DNA of 64,000 nt from CADCUY01 sp964242735 (GCA_964242735.1 CAXTAK010000009.1:60782-124781); one strand, 5' to 3'. Shown: positions 18,244 to 27,218, counted from the first letter of the stretch. The notes: generated by a model from the letters alone, not told the origin. Numbers and translations are program-made.

Positions 18244-19680
18244 TCAGGCGGGCGCGGTCCACAGCTGGACGCGGTAGGCCCCGTGGTCGTCGGTGTGGTC
18301 CAGCACCCGCCCCGCGGTCACCACCGGCACCTTGGGGCCCGGTCGCCACGCCCCGTCGACCATCCCGCCCACCACCCACACCCGGTCGTAGCGCCGTACC
18401 GCGCCGGGCCACCACTGCGCCGGCAGCTCGATCCCGGCGATGGTGCCGCTCTGCAGCGGGGTGCGCAGCAGCAGCGCGTCGACGAGGTCGAGGTCGTCGG
18501 GTGCGTAGTAGTCGAACATCCCCCGGTCGGCGCCCTCGAGGAACACCACGGCATCACCGGGCCTGGCGAGGCCGGTGACGCTGGCGGCCGCGGCGCGCGG
18601 GTCGTCGATGGGCGCGTTCGTCATCCGGTCGGACACGGCGGTGCCCAGCGTCGGGGCGAGCACCAGCGCGGCCAGCGCCGGCACCACGACCACCGCGTCG
18701 CGCCGCGAGCGGACCGCGGCCGCGGCCCCGGCGGCGGCCAGCACGCACACCGCGGGAACCATCGAGGAGGCGTACCGGTACTCGAAGTAGCCACCGCTGA
18801 GGCCCAGCGCGGCGACCGCCGCGGGCGGTGCCACCGCCCAGCACCCCACGACCACCGCCCGCTTCCGAGGCAGGCGGGTGGCCCCCAGCACGGCGAGGGC
18901 CAGCACGAGGGCCGCCGGCCACCACTGCTGCGCCAGGTTGTAGCGGAAGTCGGTGACGTCGAGCAGGTCGACCGCGCCGCCGGCCCGGGGCACGCGGTTG
19001 CGGTACCCCAGCGCCACCAGGGTGAGCCCCGTCACGGCCGCCGGCAGCCCCCGCGCGATCACCCCCGGCCGCTGGTGGCGGGGGGAGGCGAGCAGCAGGC
19101 CGAGCAGCGTCCCCGCCACGGCCGGCACGCCGGGCAGGGGGTGCAGGCACACCGCGACCACCGCGACCACCGCCAGGCCCGCCCCCGTGCGGGCGCTCGG
19201 GCGGTCGAGGTGGCGCAGGGCCAGCGCGGCGACCGCGGTCACCGCGGTGATCACCAGCGGGTACGGCCTCGCCTCGGCAGCGTGCTGGCTCACCGCGAGC
19301 GTGCAGACCACGAGGACGCCGCTGAGGGCCCCCACCCGGGTGCCGCCGACCCGCCGGCCGACGCTGGCGCACAGCAGCGCGGCGGCGACCGTGCCCAGAG
19401 CGCTGGGCAGCCTCAGCCAGGCCGACGACTGGTCCGCGAGGAGCCACACGTGCATGAGCGCGTAGTAGCCCGAGAGGGCGACGTCGGGGCCGGAGACCAC
19501 GGCCACCAGGTGGTCCCAACCCTGCCCGGCCGTGGCGAGGGTGTACCACTCGTCGCGCCACAGGGCCTCCTCGTCGAACCCCCACACGGCGAGGACGGTC
19601 GCGAGCACGGCCCCGGGCAGGAAGGTGAGCGCCCCGTCGCCACCCCGGTCACCGGCCGTGGCGGTGCGCAAGCGGTGCAC
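18244..19680 (-). CDS. GT-C membrane glycosyltransferase (GT39/PMT_2-like)
   Basis: A 478-aa polytopic protein with about 11-12 hydrophobic helices. The first extracytoplasmic loop carries LWRDEWYTLATAG near residue 43. This is the acidic Asp-Glu pair typical of polyprenyl-phosphate-sugar-dependent GT-C enzymes (Arnt/PMT_2, mannosyltransferases). Repeated TM-flanking arginines and the QHAAEARPYPL motif are common in that group. The GTG at 19680 is preferred because TACTCT (minus strand, 19692-19687) stands 6 nt upstream; the frame continues to 19821 but only as GC shadow. It probably moves a sugar from a polyprenyl-phosphate donor, such as that made by the mannosyltransferase at 23463-24257, onto an exported acceptor. 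Confidence 0.82.
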   Translation of the reverse strand: MHRLRTATAGDRGGDGALTFLPGAVLATVLAVWGFDEEALWRDEWYTLATAGQGWDHLVAVVSGPDVALSGYYALMHVWLLADQSSAWLRLPSALGTVAAALLCASVGRRVGGTRVGALSGVLVVCTLAVSQHAAEARPYPLVITAVTAVAALALRHLDRPSARTGAGLAVVAVVAVCLHPLPGVPAVAGTLLGLLLASPRHQRPGVIARGLPAAVTGLTLVALGYRNRVPRAGGAVDLLDVTDFRYNLAQQWWPAALVLALAVLGATRLPRKRAVVVGCWAVAPPAAVAALGLSGGYFEYRYASSMVPAVCVLAAAGAAAAVRSRRDAVVVVPALAALVLAPTLGTAVSDRMTNAPIDDPRAAAASVTGLARPGDAVVFLEGADRGMFDYYAPDDLDLVDALLLRTPLQSGTIAGIELPAQWWPGAVRRYDRVWVVGGMVDGAWRPGPKVPVVTAGRVLDHTDDHGAYRVQLWTAPA

Positions 19681-19686
19681 CGGATC

Positions 19687-19692
19687 AGAGTA
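19687..19692 (-). promoter_or_regulatory. -10 box TACTCT, leaderless start of the GT-C gene
   Basis: TACTCT on the minus strand ends 6 nt before the GTG at 19680, so transcription would begin at or next to the start codon. Confidence 0.55.
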
Positions 19693-19804
19693 GGACGAAC
19701 CGGGCGCAGCCCGCTCAGGGCCCGCCCCGGTGCCAGCGACCCGCGGGGCCCACCGCCCGGCACGCCGTGGTCCGCCGACCGCGCCCGGCCGGCATGATCG
19801 GCGC

Positions 19805-21091
19805 GTGCACCGCCTCGCCAACCCCGTGCAGCGCTACGCCTGGGGCTCGCCGACCGCGATCCCCGAGTTCCTCGGCGCGCTCGAGGACGGCGCGCCGGTG
19901 GCCGAGGTGTGGATGGGCGCGCACCCGCTGGCCCCCTCGGTGCTGGTCGCGGACGACGCCGAGCCCCCGCCGGTGCCGGCGCCCGGTGCCCCTCGCGCGG
20001 TCGGCGCGACGCTGGACGCCGAGGTCGCCTCCCACCCCCGTGAGCTGCTCGGCGCCGACGTCCTCGCCCGGTGGGGCGCCCGGCTGCCGTTCCTGCTCAA
20101 GCTGCTCGGCGCCGGGGCGCCGCTGTCGCTCCAGGTGCACCCGAGCCTCGAGCAGGCCCGCGCCGGCTACGCGCGGGAGGAGGCGCTCGGCACAGCGCGC
20201 GACGCGCCGGAGCGCACCTACCGCGACCCCTGGCACAAGCCCGAGCTGGTCCTGGCGCTGACACCCTTCCGCGCCGTGTGCGGCGTCCGCCCGCCCGGCG
20301 CCACCCTGGCGGTCCTCGACGGGCTCGGGCTCGACGGGCCGGGCGGCGCGCCGTCCTCCCCGACGCTGGCGGCGTTCCGCGACGCGCTGCGCCGCCCGGA
20401 CCCCGACGACGCGGTGCGCGCGGCGTTCGACGTCGCCGCCGGGGCCGGGGTGAGCGAGCTCGCCGGTGCCTGCGACACCCTCGCCCGAGCCAGCGCCGCG
20501 CGGCTGAACCGCTCCGGGGACGACGGGGAGCACGCGCAGGACGACCGGTGCGTGCTGGAGCTGCAGCGCGCCCACCCCGCCGACGTCGGCGTGCTCCTGT
20601 CGGTGCTGATGCACCACGTCACCCTGGCGCTGGGGGAGAGCCTGTTCCTCGGCGCGGGCCAGCTCCACGCGTACCTGTCGGGGCTGGCCGTGGAGGTCAT
20701 GGCCTCGTCCGACAACGTGCTGCGCGCCGGGCTGACCCGCAAGCACGTGGACGTCGCGGCGCTGCGCGCGGTCCTCGACCTCACCCCGGGGCCCCTGCCG
20801 GTGCTGGCCCCGCGCCACCGCGGGGCGGGACTCCTCACCTACCAGCCCCCGGTGGAGGACTTCGGGATCGACGTGGTCACGGTCGGCCGCGAGGGCACCG
20901 GCTCCGGTGGCCCGCTGCCCGCCGAGCCGGGTCCCCGGATCGTCCTGGACCTGGAGGGCGACCTGCAGCTCTCGGCGCCGGGTGCGTCCCTGACCCTGCG
21001 GCGCGGGCAGTCGGCCTTCCTGCCCGCGGGCACCGACGCCGCCGTCGAGGGGCACGGGCGCCTCGCCATCGCCAGGGTGGGACGCGCCTGA
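19805..21091 (+). CDS. manA: Mannose-6-phosphate isomerase, class I
   Basis: A 428-aa zinc cupin enzyme interconverting mannose-6-phosphate and fructose-6-phosphate, the entry to GDP-mannose. Signatures are LANPVQRYAWGSPTAIPE, the metal-site stretch LPFLLKLLGAGAPLSLQVHP near residue 100, YRDPWHKPELVLAL (Glu and Lys of the active site) and FLGAGQLHAYLSGLAVEVMASSDNVLRAGLT (a second His ligand). The C-terminal cupin half ends with RRGQSAFLPAGTDAAVEGHG. The GTG at 19805 is chosen because the conserved HRLANPVQ begins there and CATGAT lies 6 nt upstream. It could supply mannose for the mannosyltransferases on either side. Confidence 0.93.
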   Translation: MHRLANPVQRYAWGSPTAIPEFLGALEDGAPVAEVWMGAHPLAPSVLVADDAEPPPVPAPGAPRAVGATLDAEVASHPRELLGADVLARWGARLPFLLKLLGAGAPLSLQVHPSLEQARAGYAREEALGTARDAPERTYRDPWHKPELVLALTPFRAVCGVRPPGATLAVLDGLGLDGPGGAPSSPTLAAFRDALRRPDPDDAVRAAFDVAAGAGVSELAGACDTLARASAARLNRSGDDGEHAQDDRCVLELQRAHPADVGVLLSVLMHHVTLALGESLFLGAGQLHAYLSGLAVEVMASSDNVLRAGLTRKHVDVAALRAVLDLTPGPLPVLAPRHRGAGLLTYQPPVEDFGIDVVTVGREGTGSGGPLPAEPGPRIVLDLEGDLQLSAPGASLTLRRGQSAFLPAGTDAAVEGHGRLAIARVGRA

Positions 21092-21169
21092 CGCGCGCCA
21101 CGACCGGTGGGTGCGCCAGCGCGCGACGGCGCCGCCCGCCAGCCCCGGTGCGCCAGCGCCCTGGGACCG

Positions 21170-21198
21170 TTGTGGCGGAACGCCGCGGAAGGTACGGT
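21170..21198 (+). promoter_or_regulatory. Sigma-70-type promoter of the tandem GT2 gene
   Basis: TTGTGG at 21170-21175 and TACGGT at 21193-21198 are separated by exactly 17 nt, the best -35/-10 pair in the window. Transcription would start near 21205, giving a leader of about 48 nt to the GTG at 21253. Confidence 0.65.
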
Positions 21199-21252
21199 CC
21201 CCCCGAGGCGATGGCGGCTCGGAGCCAACCCCCGCGTCGTCAGGAGCCCCCG

Positions 21253-23487
21253 GTGCCCACCGCCACGACCAGCCCCTCCAGCACCGCCGGACCTTCCACC
21301 GCTCCCGCCGGTCCTGGCGCCGTGCCCCCGAGCGGGACCACGGTCGGCGTCGTGGTGCCCGCGTACGACGCGGAGCGGTGGGTCGAGGCCACGCTGGTCA
21401 GCCTCCTCGCCCAGACCCACGAGGACTGGCGGTGCGTCGTCGTCGACGACGGGTCCACCGACGCCACCGCCGCCGTCGTGGCCCGCCTCGCCCGCCAGGA
21501 CCCGCGGATCCACCTGCTGAGCCAGGCCAACACGGGATTGCCCGGGGCACGCAACGCCGGGCTGGCCGCGCTGCCCGCCGAGTGCGAGCTGGTGGCCTTC
21601 ATCGACAGCGACGACACCTACCTGCCCGACGCGCTGGGCGTGCTCGTCGAGCGCCTCACCGCCCGCCCCGACGCGGTGGGCGCCTACGGCCTGGCGGAGT
21701 ACATGGACGAGCGCGGTGAGCCCCTGGCGCTGGGTGAGCACCCGAAGCGCCAGCGCGAGCGCCGCCAGCTCATCGGGCGCACCCGCATGGTGACCCTGCC
21801 CGACGACGCGGACGCGACCTTCGACACCATGGTCGTCGCCGGCCCGATCTGGCCGCCCGCGGTCGCCCTGCACCGGCGGAGCGCCGTCGAGGCGGTCGGC
21901 GGCTTCGACGTGGCGTTCCCCATGCAGGAGGACTGGGAGTTCCTCATCCGCACCAGCCGGCTCGGCCCGTACGCGGCCACCGACCGGCACGTGGTCTGGT
22001 ACCGCCGCCACGGCGCGAACATGACGTCGAAGTACTACGAGATCGCCCACCTGCAGGCCCGGGTGCGCCGGTTGGCGGCGGTCTCGCCGCAGAACACCCC
22101 CGCGCAGCACCGGCAGGTGGTGAACAGCTGGCGGTACCTGGAAGCTCGCCAGGTGCGGCAGCTTGCCCTGTACGCCGTCGCCGCTGTGCGGGCGCGCCGG
22201 TGGCGCACGGCTGCGCGCCTGGGGGTGGGCGCCGTCCTGGTCACCGCGACCCTCGCGGGGGCGAACCCCCCGCGCCTGCCGCGGGCCGCGGCCCGCTGGA
22301 TGCAGCCGCAGGAGATGACCACCGACTTCCCGACGGGTGCGCCGGACGTCGGTGACCCCGCTGCCGCTCCCCCGGCGCCCCCCGCTGCGGGCACCGGTGG
22401 CGGGTCGCCCCCCGGCAGGGCGGCCGGGGCGCTCCCCGTGGTCGGGGTGGTGGTGCCGGCGTACGACGCGCAGCGGTGGGTCGGGGCGACCCTGCGCAGC
22501 CTGCAGGAGCAGACCTTCCAGGACTGGCGGTGCGTGGTCGTCGACGACGGGTCCACCGACGCCACCGCGGAGGTCGTCGCCGCGATCGCCGCCCAGGACC
22601 CGCGGATCCACCTGCTCCGCCAGGCCAACACCGGCCTGCCCGGCGCGCGCAACGCCGGGCTGGCGGTGCTGCCCGCGGAGTGCGATCTGGTGGCCTTCCT
22701 CGACAGCGACGACACGTACCTGCCCGACGCGCTGAGCGCCCTCGTCGACCTCCTGGCCCAGCGCCCCGACGCGGTGGGCGCCTACGGGCTGGCCGAGTAC
22801 ATGGACGAGCGGGGGCAGCCCCTGGCGCTCGGCGACCACCCCGCGCGCCAGCGCTCGCGTCGACAGCTGCAGGGCCTGGCCCGGATGCGCACCCTCCCCG
22901 ACGAGGCGGACGCGACCTTCGCGACGATGGTCGTCGTCGGGCCGATCTGGCCGCCGGCCGTCGCGCTGCACCGGCGCGCCGTCGTCGACCGGGTCGGCGG
23001 CTTCGACGTCGGGTTCCCGATGCAGGAGGACTGGGAGTTCCTCATCCGCACGAGCCGGCACGGGCCCTACGCCGCCCTGGACCGCCAGGTGGTCTGGTAC
23101 CGCCGCCACGGGTCGAACATGTCGTCGCGCAGCGAGGAGATCGCGCACCTGCAGGCCCGGGTGCGCCGGCTGGCGTGGCGCTCGCCGCAGAACACCGCCG
23201 AGCAGCGGCGCCTCGTGGCGCGCGCGTGGCGCTACCTCGAGGCGCGCCAGGCGCGCGAGCTGCTCCGCCACGCCGGCGCGAGCGCGCGCGCCCGGCGGTG
23301 GGGGAGCGCGTCGTCCGCGGGTCGCGGCGCCCTGGTCATCGCCTCGCAGATCGTGCGTCCGGGCCCCCCTGAGGTCAGCCTGCGCACCGCCCGGCTCGTC
23401 CACCCGGGGGCGATCGCCGTGCCCTTCCCCGAGACGGGCGGGCAGGGGCCGGGGACGGGCGGTCAGAGCGGGTCCCGGGCCGCCTGA
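21253..23487 (+). CDS. Tandem-duplicated GT2 glycosyltransferase, two modules in one protein
   Basis: A 744-aa protein made of two consecutive GT-A modules, about 21343-22310 and 22437-23410. Each has VGVVVPAYDA, DWRCVVVDDGSTDATA, QANTGLPGARNAGLA, the DSDDTYLPDAL metal-binding motif and FPMQEDWEFLIRTSR, the acidic base region. By eye most positions are identical, including DNA runs, so this is a recent internal duplication. The linker is Pro/Ala/Gly-rich. The end of module 1 (ARWMQPQ...DFPTGAP) aligns with the protein's C-terminus (ARLVHPG...PFPETGG), as if the first copy's stop was lost. The GTG at 21253 has CAGGAG 6 nt upstream; an in-frame ATG at 21211 is an alternative. Confidence 0.88.
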   Translation: MPTATTSPSSTAGPSTAPAGPGAVPPSGTTVGVVVPAYDAERWVEATLVSLLAQTHEDWRCVVVDDGSTDATAAVVARLARQDPRIHLLSQANTGLPGARNAGLAALPAECELVAFIDSDDTYLPDALGVLVERLTARPDAVGAYGLAEYMDERGEPLALGEHPKRQRERRQLIGRTRMVTLPDDADATFDTMVVAGPIWPPAVALHRRSAVEAVGGFDVAFPMQEDWEFLIRTSRLGPYAATDRHVVWYRRHGANMTSKYYEIAHLQARVRRLAAVSPQNTPAQHRQVVNSWRYLEARQVRQLALYAVAAVRARRWRTAARLGVGAVLVTATLAGANPPRLPRAAARWMQPQEMTTDFPTGAPDVGDPAAAPPAPPAAGTGGGSPPGRAAGALPVVGVVVPAYDAQRWVGATLRSLQEQTFQDWRCVVVDDGSTDATAEVVAAIAAQDPRIHLLRQANTGLPGARNAGLAVLPAECDLVAFLDSDDTYLPDALSALVDLLAQRPDAVGAYGLAEYMDERGQPLALGDHPARQRSRRQLQGLARMRTLPDEADATFATMVVVGPIWPPAVALHRRAVVDRVGGFDVGFPMQEDWEFLIRTSRHGPYAALDRQVVWYRRHGSNMSSRSEEIAHLQARVRRLAWRSPQNTAEQRRLVARAWRYLEARQARELLRHAGASARARRWGSASSAGRGALVIASQIVRPGPPEVSLRTARLVHPGAIAVPFPETGGQGPGTGGQSGSRAA

Positions 23488-24257
23488 TCCCCGCCGGGCA
23501 GCGCCAGCTGCCGTGCCAGCCGCCGCCGGGCCCACCGCTGGCCCAGCCCCCACGCGGTCACCCGCCACAGGGCCTCGCGAACGATCGCGTCGTCCATCTT
23601 CGAGACCCCGTGCACGCGCTCGACGAAGGTGATGGGCACCTCTGCCACCACGGCACCCGTCCGCCACGCCCGCCAGGCCATGTCCACCTGGAAGCAGTAG
23701 CCCTGCGAGGCCACGTCCCGCAGGGGCAGCGAGCGCAGCAGGTCGGCGCGGTACGCGCGGAACCCCCCGGTGGAGTCCCTCAGCGGCAGGCCGAGCGCCA
23801 GGCGCGCGTAGAGGTTGCCGCCGCGGCTGACCAGCCGGCGCCGCAGCGGCCAGCCCACCGCCCGCCCGCCGGGCACCCACCGGCTCCCGAGGACGACGTC
23901 CGCGCCCCCGCCGCCGTCGTCGCCGCTGAGCCGCTCGAGCAGGCGCGGCAGCTGCTCGGGGGCGTGGGAGCCGTCGGCGTCCATCTCCACCACCACGTCG
24001 TACCCACGGGCCAGTGCCCACGCGAAACCCGCGAGGTACGCGGCGCCCAGGCCCTCCTTGCCGGCCCGGTGCAGCACGTGCACCCGCGGGTCGCCGGCGG
24101 CGAGGGCGTCGGCGAGCTCACCGGTGCCGTCGGGGCTCGCGTCGTCGACGACGAGCAGGTGCGCAGCGGGCACCACCGCGAGCAGCCGCCCGCTGACGGG
24201 CCCGAGGTTCTCCCGCTCGTCGTACGTCGGCACGACCACCAGGACGCGCTCGACCAT
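23463..24257 (-). CDS. Polyprenol-phosphate mannosyltransferase (Dpm1/Ppm1-like GT2)
   Basis: A 264-aa GT2 enzyme. VLVVVPTYDERENLGPV, LLVVDDASPDGTGELAD, KEGLGAAYLAGFAWAL, VVEMDADGSHAPEQLPRLL (DxD motif) and VVLGSRWVPGG match dolichol/polyprenol-monophosphate mannose synthases. FVERVHGVSKMD near residue 225 matches the conserved F-x-R-x-x-G-x-S-K-M ending of the family. It should transfer mannose from GDP-mannose to polyprenyl phosphate on the cytoplasmic face, giving the donor used by GT-C enzymes such as 18244-19680. It has no C-terminal membrane domain, so it is soluble or peripheral. It overlaps the tandem GT2 gene tail to tail by 25 bp. Confidence 0.9.
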   Translation of the reverse strand: MVERVLVVVPTYDERENLGPVSGRLLAVVPAAHLLVVDDASPDGTGELADALAAGDPRVHVLHRAGKEGLGAAYLAGFAWALARGYDVVVEMDADGSHAPEQLPRLLERLSGDDGGGGADVVLGSRWVPGGRAVGWPLRRRLVSRGGNLYARLALGLPLRDSTGGFRAYRADLLRSLPLRDVASQGYCFQVDMAWRAWRTGAVVAEVPITFVERVHGVSKMDDAIVREALWRVTAWGLGQRWARRRLARQLALPGGDQAARDPL

Positions 24258-24305
24258 GGCACCAGGGTGCCGCAGCGGTGCCGCGCGACGGTGCCGGCCC
24301 CGCCG

Positions 24306-24311
24306 TACGCT
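24306..24311 (+). promoter_or_regulatory. -10 box TACGCT, leaderless start of the UdgB-like gene
   Basis: TACGCT ends 8 nt before the GTG at 24320, which decides the start against the longer open frame from 24278. Confidence 0.5.
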
Positions 24312-24319
24312 CGACCCCC

Positions 24320-25195
24320 GTGGCACCCCGCCGCTCGACTCCGGCGGCCGGTCGGCTGCCCGGTCCGGTGGTGCCCGGTCCGGTCCCTCCGGGCAGCGGT
24401 TGGCCCGGGGACCCCGCGAGCGCCCGGACGCCGCGCGCCGCCACGGCCGGCGACGTCGCCGCGCTGGCGGGCTCCGCGCGGTCCGTGCCCGTGCTCGACG
24501 CGCGGGTCTCGGTGTGCCGGGCGTGCCCGCGCCTGGTGACCTGGCGCGAGGAGGTCGCCGCCGTCCGCCGCCGCGCGCACGCCGGCGAGCAGTACTGGGG
24601 CCGCCCCGCCCCGGGGTGGGGCGAGCAGCGGGCCGACCTGCTGGTGCTGGGGCTGGCGCCTTCCGCGCACGGGGCCAACCGCACCGGACGGGTCTTCACC
24701 GGGGACCGGTCCGGGGACTGGCTGTTCGCCGCGCTCCACCGCGCGGGCCTGGTGGACCGGCCGTCGTCGACCTCCGCCGGTGACGGGCTGGCCCCGACCG
24801 CGCCCGGAGGGCTGCGGGTCGTCGCCGCGGTGCGCTGCGCCCCGCCCGACAACGCCCCCACCCCCGAGGAGCGCGATGCGTGCGCGCCCTGGCTGGACCG
24901 GGAGCTGGCCCTCGTGCGGCCCCGCGCGGTGCTCGTGCTGGGTGGATTCGCCTGGGCCGCGGCCCTGGGCGCGGCGCGGCGCGCGGGGTGGTCGGTCCCC
25001 GTCCCCCGGCCCTCCTTCGGCCACGGCGCCCGCGCGGCGCTGAGCCCCGCCGCTCCCGGTGCGCGGCAGCAGCAGGGGGTGCTGCACCTGGTGGGCAGCT
25101 ACCACGTGAGCCAGCAGAACACCTCCACCGGGCGCCTGACCGCGCCGATGCTCGACGAGGTGGTGGCGCTCGCGGCGGCGCTGGCCGCCCCGTGA
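24320..25195 (+). CDS. Family 5 uracil-DNA glycosylase (UdgB-like)
   Basis: A 291-aa DNA repair enzyme removing uracil and other deaminated bases. CRACPRLVTWRE supplies part of the iron-sulfur cysteine set. The active-site motif LVLGLAPSAHGANRTGRVFTGD, without the usual catalytic Asp/Asn polar residue, is characteristic of UDG family 5. VAAVRCAPPDNAPTPEERDAC and the C-terminal HLVGSYHVSQQNTSTGRLT (His motif) complete the signature. About 55 N-terminal residues are Pro/Ala-rich and not conserved. The GTG at 24320 is favoured because TACGCT at 24306-24311 lies 8 nt upstream. It is unrelated in function to the glycosyltransferases around it. Confidence 0.9.
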   Translation: MAPRRSTPAAGRLPGPVVPGPVPPGSGWPGDPASARTPRAATAGDVAALAGSARSVPVLDARVSVCRACPRLVTWREEVAAVRRRAHAGEQYWGRPAPGWGEQRADLLVLGLAPSAHGANRTGRVFTGDRSGDWLFAALHRAGLVDRPSSTSAGDGLAPTAPGGLRVVAAVRCAPPDNAPTPEERDACAPWLDRELALVRPRAVLVLGGFAWAAALGAARRAGWSVPVPRPSFGHGARAALSPAAPGARQQQGVLHLVGSYHVSQQNTSTGRLTAPMLDEVVALAAALAAP

Positions 25196-25218
25196 TCATC
25201 GCGACGCGGCGGCGCCAC

Positions 25219-25224
25219 TAGGGT
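25219..25224 (+). promoter_or_regulatory. -10 box TAGGGT, leaderless start of the acyltransferase gene
   Basis: TAGGGT ends 7 nt before the GTG at 25232. No ribosome site is present in the remaining spacer, consistent with leaderless translation. Confidence 0.55.
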
Positions 25225-25231
25225 CCGGCGG

Positions 25232-25723
25232 GTGGTGCAGGTGAGGGTGCGGCGGTGGTCACGGCGCCTCGCGGGCACCACGGTGCTCTCCGAGGCGCGG
25301 CGGGCCCGGCTCCTGCGCTGGGGCGGCCTGGTGGTCGGTGAGGACACCCGCATCGAGCACGGCGTGGTCGCTCCGACCGAAGGGGTCACCATCGGGGTCG
25401 ACTGCTACATCAACGTCGGGTGCGTCATGGACGCCGGCAGCGCCACCATCGACATCGGCGACCAGGTCAACATCGGCGCCTACGTGGTGCTCGCCGCGAG
25501 CTCCCACCACACCGGGGACCGTGCCCGACGAGCGGCCGGCATCGCGGACGCGCCGATCCGCATCGGATCGGGCAGTTGGATCGGCGCCGGGGTCGTCGTC
25601 CTCCCCGGCGTCACGATCGGTCCCGGCTGCATCATCGGTGCGGGGGCGGTCGTCACCGGCGACTGCCCGCCGGACGGGGTGTACGCGGGCGTCCCGGCGC
25701 GCCGGGTGCGCGAGCTGGGCTGA
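25232..25723 (+). CDS. Hexapeptide-repeat (left-handed beta-helix) acyltransferase
   Basis: A 163-aa transferase of the LbetaH superfamily (Maa/NodL/WbbJ-like), which acetylates sugars with acetyl-CoA. Isoleucine-patch hexapeptides are visible: TIDIGD QVNIGA YVVLAA in the middle and IRIGSG SWIGAG VVVLPG VTIGPG CIIGAG AVVTGD after residue 105. The ASSHHTGD loop near residue 90 carries the catalytic His. It ends GVYAGVPARRVREL, the standard C-terminal motif of sugar O-acetyltransferases. The first 25 residues are Arg-rich. It probably decorates surface glycan with acetyl groups; the acceptor is unknown. Confidence 0.87.
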   Translation: MVQVRVRRWSRRLAGTTVLSEARRARLLRWGGLVVGEDTRIEHGVVAPTEGVTIGVDCYINVGCVMDAGSATIDIGDQVNIGAYVVLAASSHHTGDRARRAAGIADAPIRIGSGSWIGAGVVVLPGVTIGPGCIIGAGAVVTGDCPPDGVYAGVPARRVRELG

Positions 25724-25764
25724 CGAGCTCCCCCACCGCAGGTCGTGCGGCCCGCCCCACGCCC

Positions 25765-25770
25765 TAGTGT
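25765..25770 (+). promoter_or_regulatory. -10 box TAGTGT, leaderless start of ndh
   Basis: TAGTGT ends 7 nt before the ATG at 25778 and fixes that ATG over the open frame from 25745. Confidence 0.55.
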
Positions 25771-25777
25771 TGAGCCC

Positions 25778-27184
25778 ATGACCGCGACCACCACGGCCGA
25801 GCAGAGCACCTCGCCGGCCGCCACGAAGCCCCGCATCCTCCTCCTCGGCGGGGGCTACATCGGGCTGTACACCGCGATGGGCCTGGTGAAGGCGCTGAAG
25901 CCCGGCGAGGCCGACGTGACCGTCGTCGACCCGCGGCCCTACATGACCTACCAGCCGTTCCTGCCCGAGGTCGCCGCCGGCTCCATCGAGGCGCGCCACG
26001 TCGTGGTCTCCCTGCGGGGGAACCTCAAGGGCGTCGAGGTCGTCACCGGTTCCGTGACCTCCGTCGACCACGCCGCGAGGACCGCCACGGTCGCGCCGGT
26101 GGAGGGCGAGGAGCTGGTGCTGCACTACGACCAGGTGGTCGTCGGTCTCGGTTCCGTCTCGCGCGTGCTCCCCATCCCGGGCCTGGCGGAGACCGCCATC
26201 GGCTTCAAGACCGTCGAGGAGGCCGCGGCCGTCCGCGACCACGTGCTCGACCGGCTCGACGTCGCGGCCAGCATGACCGACGCCGCGGCCCGCCGCCGGG
26301 CGCTGACCTTCGTCTTCGTCGGTGGCGGGTACGCCGGCATCGAGGCCCTCGCCGAGGTCGAGGACATGCTGCGCTCGGCGGTGGCGCAGTACCCGAACCT
26401 CACCCGCGCCGACCTCGATGTCGTGCTCGTCGAGGCCCTGAACCGGATCCTGCCCGAGGTGGGTGAGGAGATGGGGCGCTGGACGCTGGGGCAGCTGCGC
26501 GAGCGCGGCATCGACTGCCGGCTGGAGACCTTCCTGAAGTCCTGCGAGGGCGGGCACATCGTGCTCTCCGACGGCTCGGAGTTCGACGCCGACACGGTGG
26601 TGTGGACGGCGGGCGTGAAGTCGAACCCGGTGCTCGCCAGCACCGACCTGCCGCTGGACAAGATCGGGCGGCTGCGGGTGCGCGCGGACCTGCGCGTCTC
26701 CGGCGACGACGGCATCGTCGAGGGGGCGTGGGGCGCCGGCGACGCGTGCGCGGTGCCCGACATCACCAAGGAGCCGGGCCAGTTCTGCGCGCCCAACGCC
26801 CAGCACGCGGTGCGCGAGGCGAAGCTGCTGGCGAAGAACCTCGTCGCCGTGCTGCGCGGGGAGGCGCCCGCGGACTACAGCCACAAGTACGCGGGGTCGG
26901 TGGCGTCCCTGGGCCTGGGCAAGGGCGTCGCGGTGATCTACGGGGTGAAGGTCAAGGGCCTGCCCGCGTGGCTGATGCACCGCGGGTACCACCTGATGGC
27001 GGTGCCGACGTTCAACCGCAAGTTCCGCGTGCTCCTGGACTGGGCGGGGCAGGGCGCCTTCCGCCGCGACCTGGTGCCGCTCGGCCGCCGCGCGCGTCCG
27101 CGGGAGGAGTTCGTGCTGGCCGCGGCGAAGCCCCCAGCGCCGCGCCTGGCGGGGGCGGCAGCGCAGACCGGGCCCCGCTCCTAG
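25778..27184 (+). CDS. ndh: Type II NADH dehydrogenase (NDH-2)
   Basis: A 468-aa single-subunit FAD enzyme that passes electrons from NADH to the quinone pool at the inner face of the membrane without pumping protons. The N-terminal FAD loop is RILLLGGGYIGLYTAMGL, followed by the MTYQPFLPEVAAGS motif of NDH-2. The NADH-binding loop is TFVFVGGGYAGIEALAEV near residue 185. WGAGDACAVPD closes the FAD site, and FCAPNAQHAVREAKLLAKNL is the quinone-side signature. The C-terminus carries amphipathic segments (GLPAWLMHRGYHLMAVPTFNRKFRVLLDW) that attach it to the membrane. It is monocistronic. Confidence 0.93.
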   Translation: MTATTTAEQSTSPAATKPRILLLGGGYIGLYTAMGLVKALKPGEADVTVVDPRPYMTYQPFLPEVAAGSIEARHVVVSLRGNLKGVEVVTGSVTSVDHAARTATVAPVEGEELVLHYDQVVVGLGSVSRVLPIPGLAETAIGFKTVEEAAAVRDHVLDRLDVAASMTDAAARRRALTFVFVGGGYAGIEALAEVEDMLRSAVAQYPNLTRADLDVVLVEALNRILPEVGEEMGRWTLGQLRERGIDCRLETFLKSCEGGHIVLSDGSEFDADTVVWTAGVKSNPVLASTDLPLDKIGRLRVRADLRVSGDDGIVEGAWGAGDACAVPDITKEPGQFCAPNAQHAVREAKLLAKNLVAVLRGEAPADYSHKYAGSVASLGLGKGVAVIYGVKVKGLPAWLMHRGYHLMAVPTFNRKFRVLLDWAGQGAFRRDLVPLGRRARPREEFVLAAAKPPAPRLAGAAAQTGPRS

Positions 27185-27218
27185 CCGGTCGACCGCCGAG
27201 CCGCCGTCGGCGGCACCT

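Noticed and set aside
21105..21165. Repeated GTGCGCCAGCGC near 21110 and 21148 as an attachment site or operator
   Set aside because: Two short direct copies in a GC-rich intergenic stretch, with no integrase or partner; chance cannot be excluded.
20839..24021. 1060-aa minus-strand frame opposite manA and the tandem GT2 gene
   Set aside because: Arg/Gly/Pro/His-rich composition and no motifs; mirror of the high-GC coding strand.
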